DNA of 64,000 bases from Pelargonium cotyledonis (lineage: Eukaryota; Streptophyta; Magnoliopsida; Geraniales; Geraniaceae), in NCBI GenBank assembly GCA_036897625.1, contig JAYMTA010000006.1, forward strand, positions 97,647 through 161,646, given 5' to 3'. Position 1 is the first letter of the stretch, and every line of letters begins with the position of its first letter. Positions 40,101-52,084 of this stretch are shown here, one piece after another. Both the position numbers and the translations under genes were made by a program. The notes below the pieces were generated by a model. That model saw nothing but the letters and a program-made list of their open reading frames with translations. It was not told the DNA's origin and made no database searches.

Positions 40101-40965
40101 TTTCAAGCAAGGCCAGCTATATTTATATTCTTGGATGGATTTAATAGTCCCTGCTTTTGGGGGTAAGATACGACTAGATAGAAGAACACTAAAAAGTCCT
40201 GATAATTCTAGCGAAAACAAGATTGTACTCTTTCTTACTCCACTTAACAAAGGGTCCCTTATAAAAGCTTTTTTTTTACGGGAGCTTTCTCCTACTACCA
40301 ACCAGCAAAAGGAGAGAGATAACAGGCCTTTGGTTTTAACTGATTTTAATAAGTGAGTACTTAAAATTTAATAGTAAACTTCATGAATTTATACTATAGT
40401 AAAAGCGTCCTTATTTTTTGCTTTGGAATATAACAAATCAATCCTTTTTAATCTATATTTCAAACCTTTGTAATTACGTATTCAAACCCCCTATACGTAT
40501 AACAAACAAAAACTCCAACAGAGTTCTGACATAAGGTAGTCCCGTCCGTAAGAGATTTCTTGAGAGTTATCTCTGAATCAGATAATGTAATATAAGTTAC
40601 AACAAGGAGGGAATACCCTTTTTTGGGTCCTAGTAATAAGAAGGCAAAACGGATAGGACTTAAGCATTTATAAGAGAGTAGTCGTCGGTCAAAGAACACA
40701 GAAATTTAATAAGATACTATAAGCCCTCTCAATGCAACAAATTCATCTATGATTTGTATATGTTACGTTTACAGAGTTTGTTACTAATTCATAGCTTTTT
40801 TATTCGCTTTTACGGAAAGGAGTCATTACTAGAAAAAGTAGAGAACTAAGACCTAAGTAGCTAAAACCTTTAATTCAAAAAACAGAAAGTCAATACCAAA
40901 GAGTAAAAGGAGAGTTAACAAGCAGACTTTTCGGAGCTCTCTCTTAAACCCAGCAATGACCCGAT

Positions 40966-41014
40966 TTGTTGAACCCGCGCATGCCGCTTCTCTAAATCAG
41001 TGCTTTACCTATTC
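40966..41014 (-). pseudogene. tRNA-like remnant, isotype not assigned
   Basis: Minus strand carries GGTAAAGCACTGATTTAGAG like a D arm plus anticodon arm, then GCGCGGGTTCAAC like a T arm. The acceptor is absent. Just upstream on the plus strand, 40913-40928 (GGAGAGTTAACAAGC) resembles 2207-2220, which also precedes a tRNA-like block, so both may be copies of one longer element. Confidence 0.3.
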
Positions 41015-41103
41015 AAAAATATTAAATACTTAAAAGAATAGAAAGACTCACTTTACTATAACGAGTCACTATAACTAGAGTATTGACGAGCTAAATCCAT
41101 TTC

Positions 41104-41126
41104 TATGTAAGTGATTTCAAAACTCT
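41104..41126 (+). repeat. 23-base exact repeat shared with 51833-51855
   Basis: Identical 23-base block (TATGTAAGTG followed by ATTTCAAAACTCT) at both places. Here it is followed by TTCTTCCTCAGTTCT and at 51856 by CTTCCTCTTCACTTT, so this may be the edge of a third, more decayed copy of the cox1-upstream repeat. A shorter TACGTAAGTGATT occurs near 9670 and 49552. Confidence 0.6.
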
Positions 41127-44100
41127 CTTTCTTCCTCAGTTCTAGGAACCCGTACAAACACCCAGCTCAACTAACCGCATACTCTTGGATAGTATACTCT
41201 TTAAAAACCCTTTATAAATTGAGAAGTTTCGTCACAGTTTGAGTTATCCCCTTTCTAGTTTTCTAATAATAAGCAGTTAAAGGAGATATCCCTTTGTCTA
41301 GATAACTCAGTAAACCTACTTTTCAATTTTAAACTAAGGCAAACTTATACTTGATTAAATCTAAAATTTCTTAAACAACTAGAGCTAAAACTGAAGGACT
41401 CTCTTAAATTCAATCCTTATAACTTGTCTACTTCAAATCGGTCTCAGTTAAGGGATTTTACTTTCTAAATACTTATTTTTCTAAAAGACTTCTACATCAA
41501 ACCCAGGAGGTTTTATCCTTTACTAACCACAACACGAAAAGGAGTTACTAATAAAGGAGTGTAGGCTTCAGCTTTTCTTATATGGCGGATATGTTTAGAT
41601 TGGTTGACCCGTATTTTCTAATATGGAACATTAAATTTTTCAGAACATTCCCTTTTGTTAAGAACTATTCTAGATTCTTGAAATAAGGCAGCTAGTCTAC
41701 TCGAACCCATGTCACCAAATTAGAATTGACTTAATAAAGCGTAATTAAATAACCAACTGAAGACGTAAGCCTTAAGTCCGAATTCCTATGCCGACCAACT
41801 CAAAATCTATCTTATTACCCGTAACTTGTAAAATTCGATTAGACTCCTTTACATACAACTGCAAAACCCTGGCTTTACCAGTAAGAGACCCCCGGTCAAA
41901 GAATTACATAGTACTTTGAAGTGAGACTTTGTCTCAGGAAAGGTTGACGTTTTTTGTTTGCTTTGTATCCCGAAGTCTGCAGTAGGAGATCTAAGATGAA
42001 GTGATTCCATTTAGTATAAAAACAACTTTATCTACTAGAGGTTTCTTCTGTTGAAACTTGTGTTTCCATAAACTTTTAACGGCTATGATGAACTAAGCTG
42101 GGTTTCTCTAGTGAATTTGTTTTACCCTATCCCAGGGTTGCGCTAATGTTATAATCCTCCTGATATAATGGGCTGTTAGATTTATACTCAGTATATCAGT
42201 ATACAAAGAGTAATTAGTAAAACCTAAGTGATAGGCCTTCGAAAAGAACTTGATATACATGGAACCCCTAAAAGCAGTCGTTCTCTAACCTGGATACAGA
42301 AGAATCTCCAAACGCACAAGACAAAACTTAGTATTAGTTACTAACTAATAAAAAACATAAATCAAATTTGAAAAACGCTATATTCCAGGGAATCCGTAGG
42401 CAGGCCCTCCGCTTTCATTGAAATAAAACTAAGAGATCCTCATGTTGTAACTGAAGGGAAACCAAAAGAAAAAGGGAGCCTTTAGTAGATATCAAGGAGG
42501 ATTCCTTCCAATAAAACTAAAGATCTTAAATAACCCCTTGGTACTCAGAGCAACTCATATACTAATTTGAGATTTCTACTGCGACACTCGATGCTTCTTG
42601 ACTTGAAATATACCCTTTTCTCTTTATTCTTTAGTAGTCCTCTGCCAAAAGCTCTTGCTTGAATTAATTACTTCGTAGTCTAGGAGTTTTTACTTACTTT
42701 TTTAATAATATATTAAGAAGGCTAAGTGCCGGACCTATATTCCAAAAGCTTTCGTTTAAAATAACTTATAGAACTATAACCTGGAATTTTAATTTCTCTA
42801 AAATCTTGTACCCAATTCCTAATTATAGTACTTTTTGGATATGGGACTAAAGCGCAGCTTAAACTAAATATCAAACAAAATAGGCGTTGCGCTAGTTTTC
42901 GATAACTACAACCCCTGGTTTAGATAGTCGGTAGATTTGATGAGGAGTACTTCAAAGAATTAGGAGAAGACCCATGTTGATAAGATTGGTTGCTAAAATA
43001 AGATCCCTAAAATATATAGTACACTGCCCAGTTACAGAATATATGAATATACTTTTGTATTAACTATAAATAAAAGAACTTGTAAAAGTTAGATAGCTTC
43101 TAATATTATATTACTCTGTATTTTTCTAGAGCCGCTACTCCTACTCGTAGAAATTACCTCAAAAAGATTCCAATTATTAGGTCTGGCAGCAATATAGGTA
43201 TTTAATCTCTACCTTAAGGTTTAAGAAATATCCGTAAATTTTCGTTGTATAGTATATGAAAACTTTTTATTGAAAATAGTGGTATAAAAGGCATTCTTAG
43301 TTAGGCTCGGTAGAAAACTTGAAGTTTTAGTACGTGTTTCAAACTTTAATTTATAATAAACATTTAATTATATACATTCCAACTACTGGAGTTTCTCAAG
43401 CTACATTTCGGTAAATCGCGGCTGTATCATGTAAAACTAGATACCCTTTTTTAATGCCTTCCTTTAGTTCTACCCAGTAGTAGTGGATTCTCAGATTCCT
43501 TATGAATACTAGAGTAATCTCCAAAAGAGGTACCCACAAGGGAATAACCCATTCGTTCTAATAAACTTTCAGCTACAAGTATTCATCTGAATCTCCTTTT
43601 TAATTTAATACACAAATTTTTTTAAGTAGGCAATTTCTTGAGTATATTCCCCGTGGACTCTCCGGATAAGAATAAAGAATTTACTAAGTTCAGTATAGAA
43701 CCCTTAAAGGAACTCTTATTAGAACTGCATAACCAGCAGGTTCAAAGCTATAAGATATAACAGAATGAGAGTCTAGCTATTAGGAAAGTTACAAGGACTC
43801 AGTCAGATGTTATGAACTTACCATACATATCTCAACGAGCTAAATCCTTTTTTCTAGTATGATTTATATACCCCCTCATCTTTTCTGTACTTTAGAATTC
43901 TTAGCCGAAAGTCAAGATCTTTAAATAGGATACTGTACAAAAAAACCGGATTCCTATGTTATTACAACCTCCGATCAGGGCCCGCTTATATAGGCTATAA
44001 TTATTATATTTGTATACTCTTGTGTGTGAAGTCAGCTTATTGCTTAACAATACTAAATAATAAATTTAAAAAGCATTTTTTAGACTTAACGAAGAGATAA

Positions 44101-44231
44101 AGTCAAACTGTAAAGATTCTTAAGAAGCTTACTGTGCTAATTAAAGTTGTTTAAAAGTTCAGAGCAATCTTGTAAATAATAATAAGAAATTCACATACCT
44201 TTCTTTCCCTTGAAGAATACTCGGGCGCAGG

Positions 44232-44305
44232 GGGCTTATAGTTTAATTGGTTAAAACGTATCGCTCATAACGGTTATGTTGTAGGTTCAAGTCCTACTGA
44301 GCCTA
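44232..44305 (+). tRNA. trnI-CAU: tRNA-Ile (CAU anticodon, lysidine type)
   Basis: A 74-base cloverleaf: acceptor GGGCTTA/TGAGCCT with discriminator A, D stem GTTT/AAAC, anticodon loop CTCATAA (anticodon CAT at 44266-44268), and a perfect T stem GTAGG/CCTAC around TTCAAGT. It closely resembles the plant mitochondrial trnI-CAU as I recall it; there the wobble C is converted to lysidine so that the tRNA reads AUA. The G1:T72 wobble is expected. The anticodon stem TATCG/CGGTT has one mismatch at its outermost pair (T259:T275), so slight decay is possible. It is the only tRNA here that folds convincingly. It is isolated in the gene desert, with no protein gene within 14 kb in this window. Confidence 0.85.
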
Positions 44306-44309
44306 TATA

Positions 44310-47300
44310 CCCTATTGTCCTAAGCGCCTAAATGTTCCAATGTATTTGTTCCTCTGATATGCACGGGGTATTTCTCATTTTATTGAACTTAGGGTTATTA
44401 CAACACGAGTAAACAAGCATACTATTTACCACCCTATCTATATTTAGAAAGCTGTCGTACTTCACATTAGGTATAAAAGTATGTTGTTGGTGATGTATTC
44501 CTGTTCTGGGTGGAAGGTGCTAAAGGAGTAAAATAACTAAAGCTATAAAACCCAAAGAGCTAGAGGAGATAGAGTTTCGTATCAAAATCCTAAAGATACA
44601 GAATAAAGTACATATACAGAGTAACAAAGAAGTCAGTAAGAGGATAGTTATGATGAAGAGGAGGAGCAGCTACAAGATGGGTAGGAAACCGGGGCTAAAA
44701 AACAGGGAAAAGCAGGTAGTACAAAAAAAGTAAAAAAGTAAAGATGAAAAATCATTTAAATAGAAAGAAATCTCTTTCCAATATATATATGTTAAATAAC
44801 GTATACGCTCTTATACGAGATTAATAGAAACTTTATTTTTCTTTTTTGATGGTAGAGCAATTTGATTCTAGTCAGAATACCGGGGGTTCGAATCCAGCCA
44901 TCATAGAATTTTCTACTTCATTTAGTATCCCGGCCTTCGTTGAGGGCGCAGAACAAAAAAAGAGTAAAAGCCGTTAAAGGATTCCTTTTTACAAGCCCTA
45001 TGAAACTACGAGAATAGAAAGAGTATCAAGGTTCTATAGAATTTTTAGAGTAGTACTAACAAAAAGGTAGGTATTCCCTTCAAATTTAAGTAAATATTCT
45101 ACTCTTTTATGAATACAGATTGCCGATTTGAAAAAAAGAAAATTAAGGAAATCTCGGGTTTGATATAACTAAACTACCAAAAGGGACTCTTTGCTAACTT
45201 GGATTACGATTACTTAAAAGCTTGTGTAGACATCTTCAAAACTCTATGAGTTAGACTTTTCCAATGTTAGTTACAAAGCAGTCAATAGGAAAAAACTATT
45301 CATTGTGATTTATTCCCTACTTAAAACAAGAAATTCTTAACTAATAAAGAAGACAGAACAGCACACATAGCACATATTTAAAGATACACGAAGGACTACC
45401 CCAGACTATTTAACTAAACTTTCTATATCTAAAGGTTAAACCGGAATTTCCGCAGTTTGATTTAAAAAGGGAACAGGGTTTTAACTTATTTGTCAAGAGT
45501 AAAGCTCTACTTTATTTGTAATATCAATACAAGATAAAGCCCCAATTCGAATTGTCATAAGGGAAACTCTTTAGCATTTTCTATTAATAACTTTATATGT
45601 TCTCACTTAAAGTCATAAGGTATAACGTAGCACTTCTATCTAGACTTGTCTTCTAGTTATTTATTCTTTTTAATTAGAAATCTAAAGCAGAATGGGCCTG
45701 GTAGGCACTTCCAAACACTTAAAAGCGAGGTTCCTCTTTTTTACTTTTAAAGTAGCCCCAATTGCAGTAAGACTTGATTTCCCATCCCTTTAAGCATATA
45801 GATTTAGATTCAAAATAGGATACTGTGATACTTTAAAATATATTTCATGAATAGGGTAATACCTGACTTATAACGACTTTCCTTGGCACAAACTACCTAG
45901 CTCCTAAACATATACGATATAGGGTATAAATTAATAGGAAACGGATCGGGGTACTATTACATATAAGACAAAAGAATCTAAACGAATGCGGTTAATCCTG
46001 TATCGGAAAACCAAAAAAATATCCGGTATATGAAAGCTGTTAACACGTTTATATTATATCCCTTCCAATAGGGTTCCTAGAAAGGAATACAAATTCTTGA
46101 GAAACTTAGACTTTCAGGTTTCGTGGGGAAGTATACAAGCTTTTCCTTTGTTCTTCTTGAGTATTCCATACTTTTCAAAGGCGGATTCCGTTTGTATTGA
46201 ATACTTACTAAATGACTTGATATAGAGTTGTTTTCTAAGTTTTATAGCAGTCCTTTTTATAAGTACCCTTGAGGAAGTCTTCAGAAAGGAAACGAGCAAC
46301 ACTGAAGCTAATCAAGCTAGACTAATCAATCGGATAAGGGCGCAAACTCGTTACTATTCAGAGTCTATGCGGAACCCTATTCATAAAGCACAAGGAATAC
46401 TCGCATTTTAAGCTCGAACTCGGATTAGTAGAAACTCAAACTTGTACTCGACAAGGATTTTTTTTAATTCTATTTATTTGGAGATACTCAGTTTATATCC
46501 GGACTTTTTTGAACTTATTCGGAATACTCTGAGTAGGTCTAAACCTATTGGAACAAGAATAGCCCTATCTTCAACTTCACCTTAAAATTCGGAGGATAAG
46601 CCGCTCTGTTTGGTTATTCTCCTCGAGTCTCTTCTTAGTTTTAGAATGCAATTTTTGGCACTACTTATTTTATTGGAGGTTACGTTATATCTAATATAAA
46701 TCACTTAATAAATAGGAGTCCCTCTTATCTTGGACCCATAAGGAAGGAAGGCTCTATAGAATAGTTTTTGAAAAGACATAGGCTACACAATTCTCTAAAC
46801 TGTACCAACAATCACTTATGTAAATAACTAGGTAAAATCCAAACTAGACTCGAGCTCTAGAATTCTATTATTATTTGCTTGCGGATTGGGTAATAGAATT
46901 TCAACTTGCCAAAAGGCGCCGTAACTAAAACGAGTGCACAAGTGTAACAAGGGCAGTGAATCTAAGAATTAAAATATAACTAACTTTAACTAGGTTATTT
47001 GTATCTTTGGGAATATTAAGAAGTTCCTAGAATTACAAGCGTTTAAGTTTTTGAGAAAAGGGCCCCTTTTTTAAGTCTAAAACTATGCAAATTCCAGGGC
47101 TCTGATTCCTACTCTTTGTGAATGGTTGTATGGATTACCTTTTCACGCCTATCTTCCGTGCCTAGGAAAACTTTGAAGTATAGCAGTTTTCTTTTTGCAC
47201 CGCCTAAGTTCTTAAAAGGAGCTTTTTTGATTGAGACAGCACTGGATTGCAAAAGATTCATATCCTATTTTCTACTATTAGTTTCACCAGAGGAATCCAA

Positions 47301-49790
47301 AAAAAAGTGTAATGAGAATCTACCGACAGTTTTTAAATTGTACTGCAAAGGGGGAACTGTTTCTCTTGTTAACTAAGGTTTTTATCCAAATTAGAGATAT
47401 TTTTTACTAGTAACGCGGACTGCCCTAAGCCTAGCAAAGCATATCCCAATTCTATTCTTTATTACAAACAAGCTTTAATGAAAATCCAATTTCAGATAAA
47501 GAATAAAGCAAACAATAAGCATTTTAGTTATTTTATTATACCCTCGACTTCTGCAAAACATGAGGAAAAGCTCTTAATTTGCTAGATAAAGAGTACTACC
47601 CTTATATAGATTAACTATTCCTGACTACTACTTTAGACTAGAATTACAGAAATAGGGGTAGTTATTATCAAAGGAAATAGTTATCACTTTACTTCTTCTC
47701 ATGATAACGGGCTATTTGCTTACTCTTTAGGAATATCAATGTTTTCCTCTCGCTTATTACTTCCTTCGTTATGGTTACGTATATGAAAAGATAAATTTAT
47801 GACATTCATTAAGTTATAGTACTAGATTCGGGGTCTTTTTCTTTGTAAGTAGAACTCTTGTTATTGGATGGGATTCGTTTACAAGTATTAATAGTATCGC
47901 CGGAAAAGAGGGTTTTTCTTTTCAGTTTATGGGCAAAACCCCTTGTTATCCTCAATTTCAGTACTAATAATTAGATTTCTATAAAGTCAAGGGAATTTTT
48001 TTAGATAAGATATTAGGCATAGGAAATCTCAAGTCGAGTTCTCCCTATTCTCTTATAGTAAGAGTATTCGAGTTCTCCTTAATATAAATTAACATTATAT
48101 CCCATTTTTTGCCAATAAAAACTTCTTAGGTTATTCCTAAATACAAACAATTTAGAATATGAGGTTTACTGCTTTTTTTATAGAGCTTTACCTTAATACT
48201 TAAAATCCGAAAACTCTTAGTGAGCCCCGCGCTTTTTTGTTAAAGACTTCCCATTTACTTCATATTATATTCTGAATAAAGGAATCCTTTATATAGAATA
48301 GATTCGCTATTAGCTCAACTTTTTCCCGCAACCTTTGCCTCTTATCTCTTTTCAAGGTACCCTCCTTTTTGTTAATACTTTATTATCAGGTAATACGCTT
48401 TTGATCTTATGATTTTTTAATTTAGAAATGCGTAGGTTCAAATAGAATAACTATTCCTTTTACGGGGTCTGATCGAAGCTTTACTCAGCTAATGACAGAG
48501 TCAAATGAAAACCTTGGTTTATGCATTTCTGGAATCAATAGAGCACCAATTACCTTAGGTGGTTCTAAATGAGACTCGATTCTATATTACTTTGGTAGCC
48601 CAAATTATATCTTTTGTTTATTATTGACTATATATACGCTTAAAGGCGCTCTTAAAAAAATGGAGTTAAGTATTCTTGTGCTTCGACCCTAAAACTTTCA
48701 ATAGAAAAAGAATACCCAGATTACTTTCGTAAGTTACCTTTTAAGAATCTCCCATAGGAATAAAGCCAATAAACCCGTTAAACTAGAGTCTCATCACTTT
48801 AACTCTTTTCTTTTCGAGCAGTACCCTATATAATACAAGCAACTTCTTAAATTCAAACTAAAGACACTTCAAGTCCTCCAAATAGGAATTATCCCTGGAT
48901 ATCATAGAAACTCTCGGCAAGGCTGCTTAAAGAAGTATATAGAATTTTCTTTCCTTCTTGGGAACTTGTAAAAGTATATAGTTACTGCTCTATCAGTTAT
49001 AAATATATAAAGAAGTTTTCTAGAAGTAAATAAGCAGAAGGACCAGGGTGGATCCTGTTAGTTTGTTTTTTTCCTAAGTAGTGAGCAATTGCTTGATCAA
49101 TCCATAGTATTAAACCCGCGGATCCTTTACTTAAGAAGAGCCTAGAATTAAGATATCGGTTATTAAAAGTACTGATTAAGATAATTCCTTATCTTATGAT
49201 ACTGGGATTTTAAATGCTTTTTAAGAAGACTTTAACTTTATTTTAGGTAGATAATGACAATAAATAGGAAAGAAAAATGGGCGCAACCAACTATAGGCAG
49301 TACAAGTCTTTTATTATATAATAGAATAAGCAACATTCCTGCTTTGCATCCCCATTAGGCAATTTCCCTTTGCAGCAATTTTAGTAGCTATTATTTAGGC
49401 AGAAATACAACGGGTACCCCTTCAAAAATTGAATAGCTGCTAGCTAAATTATAAATTAGAGGGTTTTCTGACCTCTGCCTTGCATTTTTATTAGAAGTTT
49501 ATACGCCTTAACAATTCTAAATTCTTTTGTAAATTTAATTATTTGATTACTTACGTAAGTGATTTTTTATCAAAGGGAGAGACTTTTTACGGAGGTTACT
49601 AATTCTCTTACATGTTGGTGCTTAATAAAATGAAACCCTGTCAATAATATAGAATTCCAAACCTCAGGAAACTTTCTACTAGGAAGAAGGTAGAACCGAA
49701 GATAAATATACATTTCTGAAAAGGAACTTTCTGCTTGTCAAGTGGTGTCTACGACTGTGGAGTCCTTTGAATACAGGAAAAGCAAATGCA
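44310..49790. other. Gene desert, section 7
   Basis: No gene seen. Near 44848-44907 a GATGGTAGAGC and, 35 bases on, GGGGGTTCGAATCC look like D and T arms of a decayed plus-strand tRNA, but the stems do not pair well. The open frame at 47122-47376 (84 codons) is unrecognised. Confidence 0.5.
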
Positions 49791-49793
49791 GGT

Positions 49794-49870
49794 AAGTATA
49801 GTCCAAAAAAACCTTGAGAGCAGTTCCATGCACAATTCTTTGTGGAAACAGGGATTCTTTCATATTAGGG
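49794..49870 (-). pseudogene. cox2 fragment, decayed
   Basis: Plus-strand 49822-49845 matches cox2 at about 62403-62426 at 23 of 24 bases, and the flanks align too: AAGTATAGTCC here against AAGATAGTCC there, and GGGATTCTTTC against a diverged GGATTCCGTTTC. The cox2 part concerned encodes the [14 protein letters not shown] region after the first membrane helix. The fragment is about 75 bases, without an open frame of its own, in the same orientation as the gene. Its last part looks nearer to cox2 of other plants than to the local gene, which would make it an old copy; that comparison is from memory. Confidence 0.7.
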
Positions 49871-49874
49871 TTCA

Positions 49875-51830
49875 ACAACGCCTTCTAGTGGAAAACACGG
49901 AGACAAAAAGTCTTGTATTTAAAGAATAGAGATAAGACAATTATACTGGATACAATACCCAAATTTCTACTTTATAGGGTTTCCTTTTTCTTTCTTTAGC
50001 ATTTTGAAAGCTTTATACTAAAATTTAGAATATCTAAAAGTTTTTAGTGTAGGACGAAAGGCAGGGAATAGGCAGGTGCTGGTTTTCCTCTGAGCCCGGT
50101 ATTTTTCTTAGAGATTTTCTTAATTAGACGGAGATTCCCTATTTTTTATTTAAGAAAGAAGTAAAGTAGTTTCAACTAATGGAAACCCACAGAACTGTTA
50201 AAATATTATATTCTCAAAATAAAAACGAATTTGATAAACATTTGATTCGGTAATTGGCATATCCTCAAATTTCCTGAGTACTCGCTTTATAGCCTGTACA
50301 TTTTATAGGTATCTCGGTAATTTAGGTTTAAAAGTAATTCCGAAAGAGGGTGTCCTCTCGGTTTTCAATTCTGAGAGTTTTGAGGGATTTTGCTAGTAGG
50401 AGGTTAGTTTCTTCCGCATATCCTGTCCAGTGTAACAAGTCACTTAGGAATTCCATAATTAAAGAAGTTTTCCTTGTTTGCATGATCATGATATAGTTCC
50501 TGGTTGGGTTCTAGTTTTGTTCACACTTAAGCAACACCCGTGGCATACTCCACAGCTTCCCTTTTTTGTTATCCTGTCCTTAGTTACTTAAAACCTAATT
50601 TGAGAGGAGTTATTAAGCAATCAGGTCCTTATTTGTTAAAGCGCTTAGTTATGTAAATGTCTTAGGTTCAAATCCATTCCCGCAAAACCCTATTACCTTA
50701 GTATAATAACTGGTTAGAAGCACAAAAGGGTTTGACTTTCATAAGCCTGCCCTTAGAAAAAAATAGCACAAAAAAGTAGAATCCTACTACTAAATTGCCT
50801 GCTTTGCGTATCTTAAAAGGTACTCTTTAAAGACTTAAGATCGTAAAATAAAGACTGGCCGGGCAACCTAACATATAGTAAATCGAATGCGGAAGAGGTA
50901 AATGTACAAAAAACTACTTGACTGGGTACCTAAACTGTAGATAAAAGACATTCTAGTTAGCAACCAGGTTTAGATTAAGAGTTTCTAACCATGCAATATT
51001 GCTTGAGCTGATCCCCGACGTGAGTGCGTAATCGTAATCATTGTCCCTGCTTGTTACTTACTCTTGTTTCTAAAAGAAATACGGAATAGGACGCATTTTT
51101 AGGAATTTGATAATAGCCAAATGAAAGGTACCTCTCATAGCATAGAACGAGTGCAAAGTACATTGGTAAGAATAGCCAAAAACGAGTATCTCCGTAAATC
51201 AAGAACTCGAAAGTAGGCATTGCTTCATTTATAACTAAAAAACATGTGAAATTGACTTTTTAACCTACGGATTTCCGCTGGAATCGCTTGATTTGTAAGG
51301 ATTCAGGTCTAATGTATCTTTTAAAGAAGAGGTAGAAACTCATTGCTACTTACCTATTGTCAGTACATCAATAGGCTATTATAGGATTTCTTTCTAAGCT
51401 TTCTCTATTAAGAGCGTGACCCAAGGAATTGAATACAAGCAAGCTATCTGACATAAACTATACAGGATCTTTATAACTATGGTTAAGGGAAAGCTTATCC
51501 GCTAACACTTTTATAGATTTTCTTATCCGGTTCGAAGCTACTAAACTAGACTTTTCCTGTCTTTAATACCCCCAACTCCGTTCATAAATACAAATAAAAT
51601 GAAGGGTTAGTTGTATTTAGTTAGAAACTTTCCTTGTGATCTTAAGAAGCTAAAAGGCCCTCCTATTAAAGGTAAAACCCGGAAACAGAGGAACAGCAAA
51701 ATCCTTTCTTTAGACTCCCATCCCAAATGACTTTAGTTGACAAGATGCTTGCACTACGACTAGTCAAAAGTATATAAAAAGAAGTTCTCTATTTCAATAT
51801 GATTTTTTGAAGTCTTGTAATGAAAACTTT
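49875..51830. other. Gene desert, section 8
   Basis: Nothing coding is seen. A block at 50627-50648 resembles 15674-15695 (20 of 22 bases). A T-arm-like TAGGTTCAAATCC is at about 50662. Confidence 0.5.
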
Positions 51831-51832
51831 TA

Positions 51833-52000
51833 TATGTAAGTGATTTCAAAACTCTAACTTCCTCTTCACTTTGTTCAGCCAGGCCCTCCCTCTTCACTTT
51901 GTTCAGAGCCAACTTAAATATTCCTCTTCAGTTCCTTCCTTCAAAGCTAGACCTAACCTCTTAGCTTGCACCTCCCTCTTCTCTTCGTTCAGAGCTATGA
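51833..52000 (+). repeat. Copy of the cox1-upstream repeat family, four units
   Basis: Units CCTCTTCACTTTGTTCAGCC (51861), CCCTCTTCACTTTGTTCAGA (near 51888), CCTCTTCAGTTCCTTCCTTC (near 51923) and CCCTCTTCTCTTCGTTCAGA (near 51974). The last two resemble different units at 60241-60335 in reverse orientation. A 23-base block at 51833-51855 just before the units is identical to 41104-41126. A T-arm-like TTTGAACCCACG follows at about 52047. Confidence 0.65.
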
Positions 52001-52084
52001 GACTAACCCTCTCACCCAGTCTCTTTCTTGCTCAGAAGTCCATTTGAACCCACGCACGCTCGGACAAGTTTGATTTACCCACGT

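Larger units (their letters stand above)
33745..44225. other. Gene desert, section 6
   Basis: Apart from the trnN-like remnant (37105-37175), a weak tRNA-like piece (40966-41014) and the 23-base repeat at 41104, I see no gene. Open frames on both strands at 40044-40356 (85 and 102 codons) are unrecognised. Further T-arm-like traces occur near 40066 (AAGGTTCAAATC) and 41702 (CTCGAACCCATG). Confidence 0.5.

Noticed and set aside
40044-40356. Frames of 85 and 102 codons on opposite strands
   Set aside because: No similarity to any mitochondrial protein I know; mirror frames over the same DNA.
44848-44907. Possible plus-strand tRNA (GGTAGAGC and GGTTCGAATCC)
   Set aside because: T stem and acceptor do not pair and no 5' acceptor is found; kept only as a trace in the desert description.
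47122-47376. An 84-codon plus-strand frame
   Set aside because: No domain, no neighbours, ordinary length for chance.
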